Source: Pseudoneurospora amorphoporcata (lineage: Eukaryota > Ascomycota > Sordariomycetes > Sordariales > Sordariaceae). From it: a stretch of DNA of 64,000 bases. Below are positions 11,733-23,133 of this stretch, in pieces. The stretch covers positions 62,001 to 126,000 of the forward strand of contig MU859097.1 in NCBI GenBank assembly GCA_033297205.1, written 5' to 3'. The position numbers and the translations under genes are program-made. Position 1 is the stretch's first letter. Each line of letters begins with the position of its first letter. The notes under the pieces were generated by a model. That model ran no database searches and was not told the DNA's origin. It worked only from the letters and a program-made list of their open reading frames with translations.

Positions 11733-12914
11733 TCAATGATTCCTGCTCTCCAGTAAATAAAGGGACCACGAGATCCATCAAGATGTAGAACGAATAGAGA
11801 CAAAAAAGCTAGGAAGATTTAAAAAAAAGTTCAAAAAATGCCCCAGAGCACGAAAAAAAAAAAGTAGTAGAGGCCGTACTGGATTCGAAATTGAGACGAC
11901 TTATGTACCCGAGTGACCCTGCGGTTCGTCCGATGCTGCTATAGAGGCACTGACTCCATGTCTCCATGCGTTCCACGCAATGTTTTTCTCCCATTTCCCT
12001 ATTTCTGTTGTGGATGAAGAAGTCAGTACGAAGAAACGGGTAAACACCACCCACCCGCCACTCATTTCATCATAGAGGTCTGGTTCGAACCACTCCCATC
12101 TCTACAATTATCACTACTACTCCCGCTCGCACGTCCACTTATTCTCGTTCTTGCAAAACACCTTCCACGAATAGCATGCCAAGACATCGCAATATCCAAT
12201 AACCAGCAATCCCGTCGTCCCATTTACCTTTATGACCCCCCACTTGCATCTGCAGCCCTTTTTCCGCGGCAGTGTCCCGTCCATCCAAGTGTCCGTCCTC
12301 CGCTCCGCTCGGCGACCGGCTCGGCCCCTTTGCCGCATCGGGACATATTCCTCCTCATCGCACCGCGGCTGCGAGCTACGTACCACAATATGTGTCCTAC
12401 AATCCAGCCCGAGTCAGAACTGTCAACTACAAAGCAACGTTGCACAAGCTTTCTTCCTTCTTGTTCTGCTGTTCACAGACACTGTTGTTGAGTCGTCAAT
12501 GTTGTAATAACTGGGATCAACCCATCCATATTCTATAATAAATCAGACATCTGACCCGTATCCCCCGCGGAAAGAAGCTCATGAGTCGACCATACACAGG
12601 TTGGTGTATACATGCAAGTAAGTAATCAGACTCATGCAGCCCTACCACATATCCCTACCATCCATCCATCCATCCACCCTTTTCGTACTCTTCATCATCA
12701 AAAGGAAATAATCCTCTTCCTCATCGGTGAATCTATCCAAGGAAATAGCAGTGTAAATGGCTTTTCATCCCGATTTCCTGGTCTGGGGGGTATATCGATC
12801 GTCAACTCGCTAACACATGGGAAAAAATGACCATCCGCAGATAGGGAACGAAAAGAAAAACAAAAATAACCAGCGAGAAGGGTTATCGCGTGAAAATATA
12901 ACACCAACAACCCC
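11733..12914. other. intergenic, about 1.2 kb
   Basis: This is the 3' flank of the zinc-finger gene ending at 12915. It contains a CCATC microsatellite near 12657-12680. No supported gene. Confidence 0.55.
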
Positions 12915-15900
12915 CTAATGTCCCCGCCGAGGGCCCCTGTGAGACTCCACATGGCATTGCTCGCATCGAGCATGGTTGCAATCCAGACACCCGGGCGTTG
13001 TGTCGACATTGTACATTGCTCCGGTACATTGGCACTGTTGGGCAACGTGTTAGTAAGTAATGTTACCATGAGGATCAGGGGAAAAAGAACATGGGTGCTT
13101 ACACAAGACCAGAGATGAGTCCTCGGCCTGCCGGACTTTTGCTTTTTTGCTCTCGGCGCAGCAGCAGCAACGACTGGGTTCTCTGCATCCGCGGTGCGTT
13201 TGAGATGCAGTATTCTCCCTTGCCCTTGACCCTGGACATAAGAGGAGGAACTCGAAGCGCCGCTCCGAGTCTCCAAAGCACAATCACCAGTTAAATCAAC
13301 CACCTCCCGCTCTTTTTCTCTCCCAGTCCCATTCTTCCCACTTGCACCACCAGTACCACCAACGGTCACAGTTGAAGTCGTGGGCTCAATAAACTCCCAA
13401 TCCCGAATGTTCTGCTGCTTCACGTTATTCCTCCCAATGAAATGGTCCTCGATATGATCAAACCTCGCCGACCACGCCAGCTTCTTGTCCTTCTGGAACT
13501 CAATCGTCTTGCGACAGAACCCGCACCAGAAGCGCGACTCGCAGTTGCGGCCAATGTGGCACTCGGTCACCTTCTTCTCGATGGCGGGTTCGTCCACTAT
13601 GTTGTGTTCCTTGGACAGGTGAGTCCGAAAGGACTCGCGGCGGTGGGCGACCCAGCCGCAGCGCTTCTCGTCGCAGCGCCAGATCTCGAGTTGGAGATGC
13701 TGGCTGTTTTCGTGCCGCTTCCAGTCGTTTTTGCTGCCAAAGTTTTTGGAGCAGTTGTGGAAAGTGCAGGCGTAGGGTTTGTCGTGGCGCTTTTGGTGCT
13801 TCTTGAGTTCGCACTTGCGGTTGAAGCTCTTGTCGCACATTAAACAGGGGTTTTTGCTGGTGCTGCTTCCGGTCTTGGGAGCAGCAGCTGCAGAGGTGGT
13901 GGGTGCAGGCTCTGGCTTGTTCTCGGTTAGAAGTTGGGGCTCAGACTTCTCCTTCTTTTGGTATCCGAGCTCGGCCATCAGCTGATCAAGGTTACCCTTT
14001 GCTTTTAGGACTCGAAGAATGGTGCGGACAGTCTCGTCATCTTCGGCTCGGATAGGCTCGGATGAGTTCTCGATCCGAAGCTCAAAGGATGTCTTGAGCA
14101 CCGCGACCCCAGGCTGCTCAGACACTTCATCAGAGTCATTAGAAGATGTGTCCTGGCCCAAATCAGGCATCGCATCATCCATACCCTCGTCTTCAACTGG
14201 CTCACTATCATGGTGATTATTCGCAGCAACATTCGCCTCGGTAGTCTCGCGATGCTGGCTGGGGTTGCCACCAAGTTCGTTATCAATAGACCGCACGTCA
14301 CCGCTCCCGGTCGACATAGGTCGGATACCCTTATCAATACCAACCGTGGTAATCGAAGGACTGGCATCACTGTTAGCGGCCGTCGCAGGCATCTCCTCAC
14401 GTCCGCCTGCCAAGACTTCCGATTGAAACCCAGGCTGCTGGCCACTCGAAGAGGGTTCATCGATCGAGATGGATCTCGTCCTCTCAAGTACACCCAGCGA
14501 GCCGCGGCGGCTGGAAACCATGTGAAGGACGTGGGAGCTGACCTCTGCGGCGCCTGCATCAGGCCATGTGTATCCGTCGTCATTTTCCAAAGCACCAAAA
14601 TCTGCATTCTCGCTCATCGAGACGGTTCGACTTTGAAGGACGATCGAGGAGTCTGTTGGAGCTTGAAGGCTGGTTTCGGTGAAAGGTGCCATGTGGCTCA
14701 GATATTGCATTTGTGCCTGGTCAGTCCAGCAAGCGCCGTTTTGCTCAGGCGTCATCTGCATCTGGGATGCGAATATGACGGCGGAACTCGGATCGGCAAG
14801 GACCTGTTCCGTAGAAACGCTGTGGACAAGTAAGCATTGGCTAAGAAAGCATGATCAGAGTTGGTTACTTACTGGAATTCATATCTCTTGAGGTCGTCCT
14901 CAGCCTTGAGGGAAATTTGGTGTTTCCTTCTCAAGTGTGATCTGAAGTTATCTGCCCGAGGCCAATCCTTTGTCGGGCAATTGTCATGAGGGCAGTGATA
15001 TGCGACAGTATACTTCTTGTGAACGGACGCTAGATGCCTCTGCAGATCGTTCTTGGTGCTAAAGCCTTTATCACGGTTGCAACCGGGTTCCTTGCAGTGA
15101 TGTGGCTTCGTATGTTTCTGTTCATGCTTACTGCTAGAAAGTAAGCAAGAGTTTGAGAACAAGAACATGTCGATACTTACTTGAGCTCCGACTTGGTTTT
15201 GACGTATTGCTTGCAGTGCTCGCAGAACCAACGTTTGCCCTCTGGACGACCATCACTGCCCCTGTGGCTCCAGTCATCGCCTTCTATGTTTTGCATAAGA
15301 GTGTCCCTGGGAATAACTGTACCATCGGGGTTCAAATCCTGATGAAGCTGGAACTGGGACATTTGGAGCATGATTTGGTTATCACCGCCACGATCCACGT
15401 CTCCGTACACGGAAGAGTTCCCCACACTCTGTCTCGCTATACTGCCATATCCAGAGTCGGAGGAGAAGACTCCAGCGCGGTCAGCGGCAGTATCACACTC
15501 GGATGGCGCATGGTTATCACGATATCTTGAATAGTCGGAGTAGCCAGAGTTGATTGGAAGGTTGGCATTTTGGCTAGCGCCCAACGACTTCATAGGGGTC
15601 CAGGCAGGGCTGGGATCGTGCAAGAACTGGTCCAGTATAGTGAAGCGTTCGTTCCCTTGGGTTGACGCATCATGAGCTTTCTGGAATTGTTGGTCCACGG
15701 CAAAGCCGGCACGGGCGACTTGACCAGTGGTCGCGGCTGTGGAAAGGGCGCCTCCATATCCGTGGCCACCAGGTGTCATAGTAGTCGTAGTGTTGGGCAT
15801 GTTGATAGACGGAGAGTCGAGCAATCCAGGAGAGTATATACCCTGGCCAGACTGGCCGTTGTAGTAGGGCTAACGTTTTGTTAGAGACGACTCAATGTGG

Positions 15901-15986
15901 CCTAAAGTTCCTGGCGATGGACAGAAGGAAGTTTGTGGGCCGCCTACCTGATACTGGCCCTGTTGGCCATAGTGATATTGTGTCAT
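12915..15986 (-). CDS. multi-finger C2H2 transcription factor, five exons, 940 aa
   Basis: Exons are 15986-15948 (13 aa), 15869-15181, 15130-14873, 14819-13103 and 13034-12915. Introns of 78, 50, 53 and 68 nt begin GTAGGC, GTAAGT, GTAAGT and GTAAGC, and the frame closes exactly. C2H2 fingers lie at about residues 229-249 (completed by splicing across an Asn codon), 255-280, 289-313, 654-674, 680-703 and 711-734. Next comes a CHIGRNC...FWCGFC...H...H segment at 749-788. Finger five carries FGSKNDWKRH with LEIWRC, a fungal family signature. After the last intron the C-terminus holds a cysteine cluster (CC-C...C-x2-C-x-H-x2-C-x2-CH, residues 901-929), probably another zinc site. Without that splice the frame runs on into implausible sequence. 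The regions between fingers are acidic and Ser-rich. It is most likely nuclear; target genes are unknown. Confidence 0.85.
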
Positions 15987-17609
15987 GATGGGCAACACTG
16001 GTCAGTCTCCTCGACTGGGAGAGTGTTAGCCATATCGATGACGTTCCGCGACACAACCCCAGATGGAACATTTGCACATGGCGACAGTTGGACATGACAT
16101 CAACAGACAACAGACAACAGGGTCGTGTTGATACCGTCGTGTCCCAGTTGGTTAAAAAAAAAAAAAAAAAAAAAAGGATAAACGAGTGAAAGGAAGATGA
16201 AGCACGAGACACTAAAACATGGCGCTGTACTAACGGTTGAGAGGATGCCTTTTGGTCAGGATGATGCCTGTTTTATTGAACAAGACAGATGGATCGCGGT
16301 TCACTCGGTTCGACGCCTTTGCTGCTGCCTAACAAAGCATATTCGGACAGTGATGATGAAGGGAGTGTGTGGCCGGTTGGTTGCCCTTTTCCTTGGGTTG
16401 GGGGTTGGAGTATATGATCTCCTCTTTCCGAGAGCAAGCAAAGAGGCCCGGGATCGTATCAGAGCCCCGACCTCGGAAAGAGTGGGAAAGCGAAATCCCA
16501 CGATAGCCGTGTCGCCGTCAGCCCATTCGGTGTGTGCTTGGTTGGATTGTGGAATAATGGCGGTCGCGGATTGACAGCAAGCGGGGTCACGGTATACCAG
16601 ATTTGGACGTCGGTCACGACGAAAATGATGAGAAATGATTGATTAGAAGCACGCTGCCGTTGCGAGGTGCAGGCGCTGGATCTGGTGATGGACGTCGTGC
16701 TCGTCGTCGTCGGATGTTGGAAAGTGGGATGGGATTGGATTGTGGGACGGAGTGAGCGTGGAGATGCCTGGCCGGGGTCGGGAAGTTGAGGACTCCCAAC
16801 TGGACTGGCTGCTGAGGCCAGCTGCTGAGGCCAGCAGAGCCTCAATTCCATTCAGAGGCCCATGTTAGCGGTTGAGGCCCTGTGAGGCCCCAACACTCCT
16901 GGGGACGTATCCGCTAATGACGGGCACACAAAGGTTGACGTCGGCAGTTGGGGTGACCACTAGAACTGCACCAAGACAAGGCAACCACTTCTCTCGGCTG
17001 CCCGCCGATGTTGCCTTCTTTGCGACGACCAGGGGTATGGACCAATCACAATCTCAACAAGAGGGGAGAAGGGGAACATTTCCAGCCACCGTGACAGTTT
17101 TCGGTGACAAGTCTGGGAAAGGACCAAGGACGCCGTACAACTTTAGCCAAGTTGCGCAATTGACGTCACGTGATTTTCACGCCTTAATCATCTTCACCTT
17201 CGGATTTTATGTCTCCAAGCTCCGTCATTGCATCAATCACTGCATGCGTCAAACAACTCAGCAAGAGGCCGAAACGCCAAGATGCCATGTCAATGCAGTG
17301 CATTGGTGATCATGCGCTTTCATTCCCAACCTCTCCTTGAACCGTGTTTTCGACGGCACCCACCGAATTGTTCTACGTATCGCGACACAACAACATCGCC
17401 GGCGATGACGCTCATCATGTCCCCGATTCTGACGGACCCACCACTTCACCCCGACCGCCGTTGCTCCGGCCCCGCTGCCTGTCAAAGAGAGTCCCGCTTT
17501 TCCCGCGACGCCGGCCCCGTTTCGCGGAGCGGCCCGTGATGGCTCCTCTTCCGCCATGGTCCAACCCCCACATCGGAATCGGCTCCCTTCCCAACCTTCC
17601 CGGGTCCCA
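15987..17609. other. intergenic, about 1.6 kb, promoter side of the 940-aa regulator
   Basis: It contains an A22 tract at 16154-16175 and short GAGGCC-rich imperfect repeats at about 16800-16890. No frame has recognisable protein features. Confidence 0.55.
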
Positions 17610-18656
17610 TCAACCCATTCCGCCTCCCTCATCCACAGCCATCCTACGATATCTCAAACAATACTCACCTCCTAGCCCACCGAGCCCCCTATCCTCTTCT
17701 CCTTCTTCTCCATCCCTCATATGTTCTTCATCCCGTCCCAGACCCTCCTTCACTCCCTCCATCTTTTGCCCTTCCAGCCCTCCTCCTCCTCCTTCCTTCT
17801 CCTCCAACGCCCTCATAATCCGAACCCAATCCTCCACGCTTCCCATCTTCATCAACACTCTGCACATCTCACTCGGCCTGCGCTCCTTCTCTATCACCGC
17901 CGCCTTTTCGGGCTGCCATTCCATTGGATCGATCGGGGTCGTCATGCCGTCGCCGGTGCCCGCTTCGTCGGACCAATTTTGTAAGAGCGTGTATAGTTCG
18001 CGCGTGTGGACAAGGAGGGATTCCCGGAGGGAGGCGTTGAGGTGGTGCGTTTTGAAGCAGGAATCACAACTGGGATTTAGTAAGGGGTTGGATGGTGGGC
18101 GGGAGGTCGAGGAAGCAGAGGCGGTACTGGGCGTGCCGGAACAGGAAGCATTGAAGCCAGGAGAGTCTTGGACGGGAGATACTGGCGTACGACAAGGCCT
18201 TCTACGGAATGGCCGTGGTGATGGTGTCATTCCCATGCCTGATTGGGTGTGGAGATACCTGGGAGGAGTATAAGGCGATGATCGTTTGAGTGGCGGAGGC
18301 GGAGGAGGTGGCGGCGACGTGCTGTACCCAAATCCGCACCCTCGCCCGACTCTGGGCTCACGGGTCGGTGTGGTGGTTTTGCGGTGACGGTGTTTTGAAC
18401 CTGTCCCGATCCCCCAGAAACGGTGAAAGGGAGAGTAAAAGCTTCGGTGCTTCTGCCGAGGCTGCTCATCTACACCTATGCCTCTCCTGGATCGGTGGCC
18501 CTCGTCACTGTGGTGATGTGTTTTCTTTCTTTTGCACCACAGTGATGGAGCGCCGAGCATGTCCGTGTCGGAGTCGAGAGGCGTTCTGCGTCTTGAGGCG
18601 CCGGAATGTTGAGGATCCTTGCTTCGTCGCCAAGTGTGATTCTTCTTGTCTCCCAT
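17610..18656 (-). CDS. uncharacterised Ser/Pro-rich protein, 348 aa
   Basis: Single exon, first ATG at 18656. Residues 1-110 are basic and rich in Arg, His and Ser. A proline run sits near residues 115-125. Residues ~195-290 look like a folded helical part, beginning with a CDSCFKTHHLNASLRESL stretch (one Cys-x2-Cys) and continuing into VEDWVRIMRALEE. The C-terminus is Gly/Glu-rich and highly charged. The opposite strand also stays open for 309 codons from 17344, a shadow produced by the C-rich composition. I chose the minus strand for its start context, the central helical block and the shared orientation with the neighbouring regulator. No family recognised. Confidence 0.6.
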   Translation of the reverse strand: MGDKKNHTWRRSKDPQHSGASRRRTPLDSDTDMLGAPSLWCKRKKTHHHSDEGHRSRRGIGVDEQPRQKHRSFYSPFHRFWGIGTGSKHRHRKTTTPTREPRVGRGCGFGYSTSPPPPPPPPLKRSSPYTPPRYLHTQSGMGMTPSPRPFRRRPCRTPVSPVQDSPGFNASCSGTPSTASASSTSRPPSNPLLNPSCDSCFKTHHLNASLRESLLVHTRELYTLLQNWSDEAGTGDGMTTPIDPMEWQPEKAAVIEKERRPSEMCRVLMKMGSVEDWVRIMRALEEKEGGGGGLEGQKMEGVKEGLGRDEEHMRDGEEGEEDRGLGGLGGEYCLRYRRMAVDEGGGMG

Positions 18657-20525
18657 GATGGATCTTCGCTGACAATTTCAGGAATAATGAATTTCAGGTC
18701 TCACTGATACTGCAAGGTCGGAAACCCCCATTTGGTGGGTAGTGTAATCAAGGGTGGTGTATATATGCTCTACCTGCGCGTTAGATCCCTTGTGTCAGTA
18801 GTTCTGTCTCCTGCCATACTGGTCGAAACTTCATGGGCCAAGCCATGATAACGTTCGTCACAACTCGGCTTGGTACACAAATCATAAAGGTATGGAATTA
18901 TCACCCTTTCAGACGAACAAGAAGTCCTCGAACCACGAGGCTTAAACTCGAACAGCTCACGTCCTTCCAGCAAGCTGCAGAGTGTCATGGAAGCCTTGAT
19001 GACAAGGTCAGCGACAAACCACGGGACACAGATCAGATCTCAACAAAGATGTCTTGGACCGAGCCTCTTCTGGAGAAAGCCTAGCTGCACCCATCCAAAA
19101 CCTACAGCCACCCCACCTTCTCCCAAGACACAACTCAATTTCTTTACCACAAACATTTCAAATCCCCTAAAAGTTCTATCCCAACTTTTTATCTTTCAAT
19201 CAAACCAATAACGTTCATTTCTCAAGCGTCTGAATTGTCGGTGTTCTTCTAATTAGGTGTTTGCATTGGCAGCGTCCGGGCCGTGCCACGTACTAAAATA
19301 TCGCCAACGGCTATATTCTACAATTCTTTTAGATGCTATGGGGCTTAGGAATTGGTTCGACAATCTAGTGAATGGTGTCGAAATGAGTTGACTTTGAAGC
19401 ACTCCAGTGTGGTGTTGAAAAACTGAGTGTCTAGCTTTGGGGGCGGTGCACCTAGGCTTTCTCCTCTTCTAGACGAACGATGTCATTATCGTTGCTTCTC
19501 CAGATGGTTTTGGGTTGTCTTTCCCCCAATTATGATGCAATAAGGCCCAACAAAGCCAGACAAACAGGCGTTGTCTTGCTGCACGACTCTTGTCATTGAA
19601 TCCGTGATTTAGTAAAACCACGGGTTCAAGAGAGGCTGGACACTACGTGCCACAATACCGACAATAATACGCTTCTTCATCAACATCATGCATTCTCGCA
19701 TGAAAGCCATCCATCTACCCCTGCATCCAATCGGACCGCAAAGAAGCCGGAAAGAAGCCGTTTCCCTCCAGCTGGTAACGCCATCGGTTGGTCAAGATAC
19801 AGCAGGCTTAGTAACTTACTAATTTGAGCGAATAATGGCATGATTTTATAACTTAAAAGCACGGCCCATCCATTGTGTCGGTACCCAAAACCCAAATAAT
19901 TCCCAACAACCACAAAACGGAACATCCAAACGGGGATATCCTCCGTTTCGCTTAAATCACCCCTGAGCCACCAACCCCAGGCCCCGGCCAGCTCCCCGAC
20001 AGCCCCGGGTCTCCCGGCCCCTTGTCCGGAGTCCCCCTCCCCCCTGCCACTACCCCACCACCACCCGTCAACAATTGACTAACACCGAAAGCAGCAAAGC
20101 TTGACTAAAGATTATCAGGCACGTTCAGGGAAGCTCCCAGTAACGTTCTATAAAAGCTTCGGGAATACAGTAAGAAAGTGAGGATTTGGAGGATTGGGAT
20201 TGAGGATTGCGGACTGGATTTGGGATTGTGGCGGTTGAGAATTTATGACTTCATGAGTCCCGGATCTGCAATCAGTGTCTTCCACTTTAACGGTTTCTTT
20301 TGGGGGGTTGGGCGGGGGGATTATGGAGAGTTCTCCTGGTGATTTCTGGGGAAAGTGGAAAACATATTCTAGGACATACCTTGGGTACCTACTGTACGGT
20401 ATTAGGCGGAATCATGGAGTGCCATCGGCGAGTGATGCCGATGCCAATGCCGATGGAGTGTCTTGGTTGGTTTCTTGGTATCTTTCGCTTGTCTGAGTGG
20501 TTCTACCGATGGGAAAGGGGTCACA

Positions 20526-20550
20526 CCTACCTACCTACCTACCTACCTAC
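20526..20550. repeat. CTAC tetranucleotide microsatellite
   Basis: Six uninterrupted copies of the ctac/tacc unit. Shorter versions of the same unit recur across the window, for example at 2775-2800, 2903-2923, 9760 and 21900. Confidence 0.85.
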
Positions 20551-21105
20551 ACTCTACCTGGGGATGTAACAGTAGTGGTGTAAAAGGACTGCCCTGATGA
20601 GAGTCAAAGGGGACCATGTGCCGGTGTTTTTTGCTTTTCGAGATCATCATCAGCAGTTTGAAAAAGAGAGAGTTCTGTGTTTCGGGGATAATGTCCAGCC
20701 GCTGTCTAGTGTAGTGTATGGACGTAGTCGAGACTTGGTCCCAGGACCCCTTGAGCTGGAAATAAACAGGGGGTGAAGCTCTGTACCTATATATGTATGT
20801 ATGTAGGCCCTGTAGGTATTTCCTGAATGGACGCCGAAGTCGCCGAATGGCTCCTTGAATCTCGTGCTATTTTACTCGATCTGGTAAAAGATCTGGTAAA
20901 GATAGAACACTGATCAAGGACTAGGTTTGCATCTTGGGTTGCGACTACGTAAGAGGAAAAACACAAAAAAAGGAAAGAAGAGAAAAACCCTGACGCCCCA
21001 ACAAGATGGAATCCACTTCCCCCTGAGCCTAGTGTCGTGAAGAAAAAGGCTTGTTCGTACATGTACCTCCATTCGGTCCTGATTCAACATTTGAATCAAG
21101 ATAAG

Positions 21106-21498
21106 CGAAACGAACATGTATTGCTTCTTTCCAGATCCTACTCTGTAAGATGCCGAGACACCCAAGGAGTTTCTCCTTCTGGTGGCCGTGGAATTTCAGC
21201 ACCTCTAATGGTCATAGATCTACAGTAGGAAAAGACATGACATGAAGATGAGACAGGATTCGAACTCCAGAAAGAAAGAAAAAATGAACCAGTCATACAG
21301 CTACTATGTACGTACGTGGCTTGCCTCTTTTCAAGTCTTGCCCGTCGTCTAAAATGTCGTCACCATCCGCGGAGTTTCTTCTTCTACGCTACCACTATGC
21401 AGTAGTGGTCATAGATCAACGGTCAGGCAAAACGCGACATACAGGAAGACGAGATAGGATTCGAACCCCAGGAACAAGAGAAAATGAACCAGTTATAC
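21106..21498 (-). repeat. two direct ~195-bp repeat units, each with a pol III B-box-like motif
   Basis: Unit 1 (about 21106-21298) and unit 2 (about 21307-21498) share a common order of blocks: GGAGTTTCT, then TGGTCATAGATC, then GGATTCGAAC, then AAAATGAACCAGT and TATAC. On the minus strand unit 2 contains GGTTCGAATCC (21457-21467), an exact match to the B-box/T-arm consensus. Unit 1 has one mismatch (21256-21266). Each is followed downstream on that strand by a T run of four. No complete tRNA fold could be drawn by eye. They may be remnants of a tRNA-derived repeat. The outer borders are approximate. Confidence 0.6.
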
Positions 21499-21945
21499 AC
21501 TGTGTACATACAACCTCTCTCTGCTAACGCGTAGAGGTAGTGTACCTTGCTTGCGATCAATTTTAGGAGAACCATACTGCATGACATCTTTCGATCCCTC
21601 TTCCAATTCCCATTCAGGTCACTGGTTGCTGTCAATTCTGCCCGATTCAGGGGCAAAAAGCTCGCTAGCTCGCTTACTCTTTGGATCGCCCCGTGGGATT
21701 CATTCACATCCATGTTTAGTGTACAGTAGTAGCTCAGTAGTAGCAACGTCAACAAGATGTCAAGAACTCCCATTCAGGCGTCACTTGGGCAAGATTCTGT
21801 ACCCAGTGTAGGTAGCTTCCCCTGACCCAAACAGCTGGATACATCTACATCTACCGAGCCAAGGCAGAGCTGAATGGTACCTGATGGTCTTGGTGAGATA
21901 GGTAGGTAGGATCGCAGAATTGAGGTATGTGTCGAGGAAATGCAA

Positions 21946-21970
21946 TTTTTTTTTTTTTTTTTTTTTTTTT
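21946..21970. repeat. T25 homopolymer
   Basis: A plain run of 25 T. Nothing else is visible around it. Confidence 0.85.
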
Positions 21971-23133
21971 ATCTTCAATTGCTGATCATCTGTACTTCGA
22001 GGCTGATGCATATCCCAAGTCTACGATTCACCTGCCCCTACTATGTACAATATGAGACGTAAAAGATGTTCGAGAGGAAAGCCACTCCTGTCTGATCAAC
22101 ACTTCCAGCCCGCCTCTTCTCGGTGTGGGTGTCTCATGAGCGGAGACTCAACAACGATCCCACCTGAAGAGCTCCCCCGTGTCGAGAAGTCTCGAAGCTG
22201 TGTGATACCCTCCTGATTTCGGGTTTCGTCCTCTAACCGCCTGTCAACCTCCGCCTGTCAGACAAGCTGTCCCGTCCCGTCACGTCAATCAGGGTACCGA
22301 AGCGGGTGTTATTCGGAAACCTACACACGACATTGTAAGACAGTTGCACAGATAACACCTCGACGAACATCTTCCCACAACTTACCGTCTTGGATAGGTC
22401 GTGGCAAGACGAGCGGAAAGGCTCATATACTCTGCGTACTACATTCTGCGAATATTCTGGTAGCGAAAGGGGTATATCTGAAGTCGATATGCGTCGGTGT
22501 AGTTGTCATTGGTCGATGTTGCGCTTCAATCTACCTCTATCTCTCCCCTACGTATCCGTCTGTCGTAGCCAACAACTTTTCTCCATGTAAACAAGGCCAA
22601 GCCTTTACTCGTTCTGTAGCCACTCAATCTCCTCCAAGTACACAGAACACCCAAACCCTTGTAACACCGGCACTTAGGACGTTAGACGTAGGACGATTAC
22701 CGTTGGAACGTCGGACAAATCTGCAACTGCAGCGGCAAAGCGGACGAAACAAGGCATATCAACACGGGAGTTCCCTTTTGTGTTCCCAATTACAGCACCT
22801 CGAACCAGCCTCCCTGATGTTGTATGTACCTAGGGTAGCATTTCATATACACCCATGTAGATCTGACTGAGAAACCAGAAACGCCCATTTGTAACCTGAC
22901 CAACATGGGCTTTTGTGTTAAATCGGGTATCAAGACAAAAACCACCAAAGACGCTGACAAAGGAAATGTCTGACAAAAGAAAACCGTGAATATTTACAAA
23001 AATTAATACCGCCATTATGTCTGTCATGATGGACCGTAAACCATAAAGCACATGATCGCTTGCTTTTGGTGAACAAATACCAAGAGGAAAGGGGAAAAAA
23101 AAAAAAAAACATGACCCCCAACGACCGCCCATA

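Larger units (their letters stand above)
18657..23133. other. intergenic, about 4.5 kb, no supported gene
   Basis: No coherent gene on either strand. It contains a TACC microsatellite (20526-20550), a direct repeat with B-box-like motifs (21106-21498) and a T25 tract (21946-21970). The last few hundred bases are probably the 3' flank of the GPCR gene. Confidence 0.55.

Noticed and set aside
12066..12085. Palindromic GGTTCGAACC, possible tRNA T-arm
   Set aside because: No acceptor or anticodon arm can be drawn around it; the palindrome alone is not evidence.
17344..18273. 309-codon plus-strand frame opposite the 348-aa gene
   Set aside because: It is made almost entirely of Ser/Pro/Phe low complexity mirrored from the other strand; the minus frame has a better start and a structured middle.
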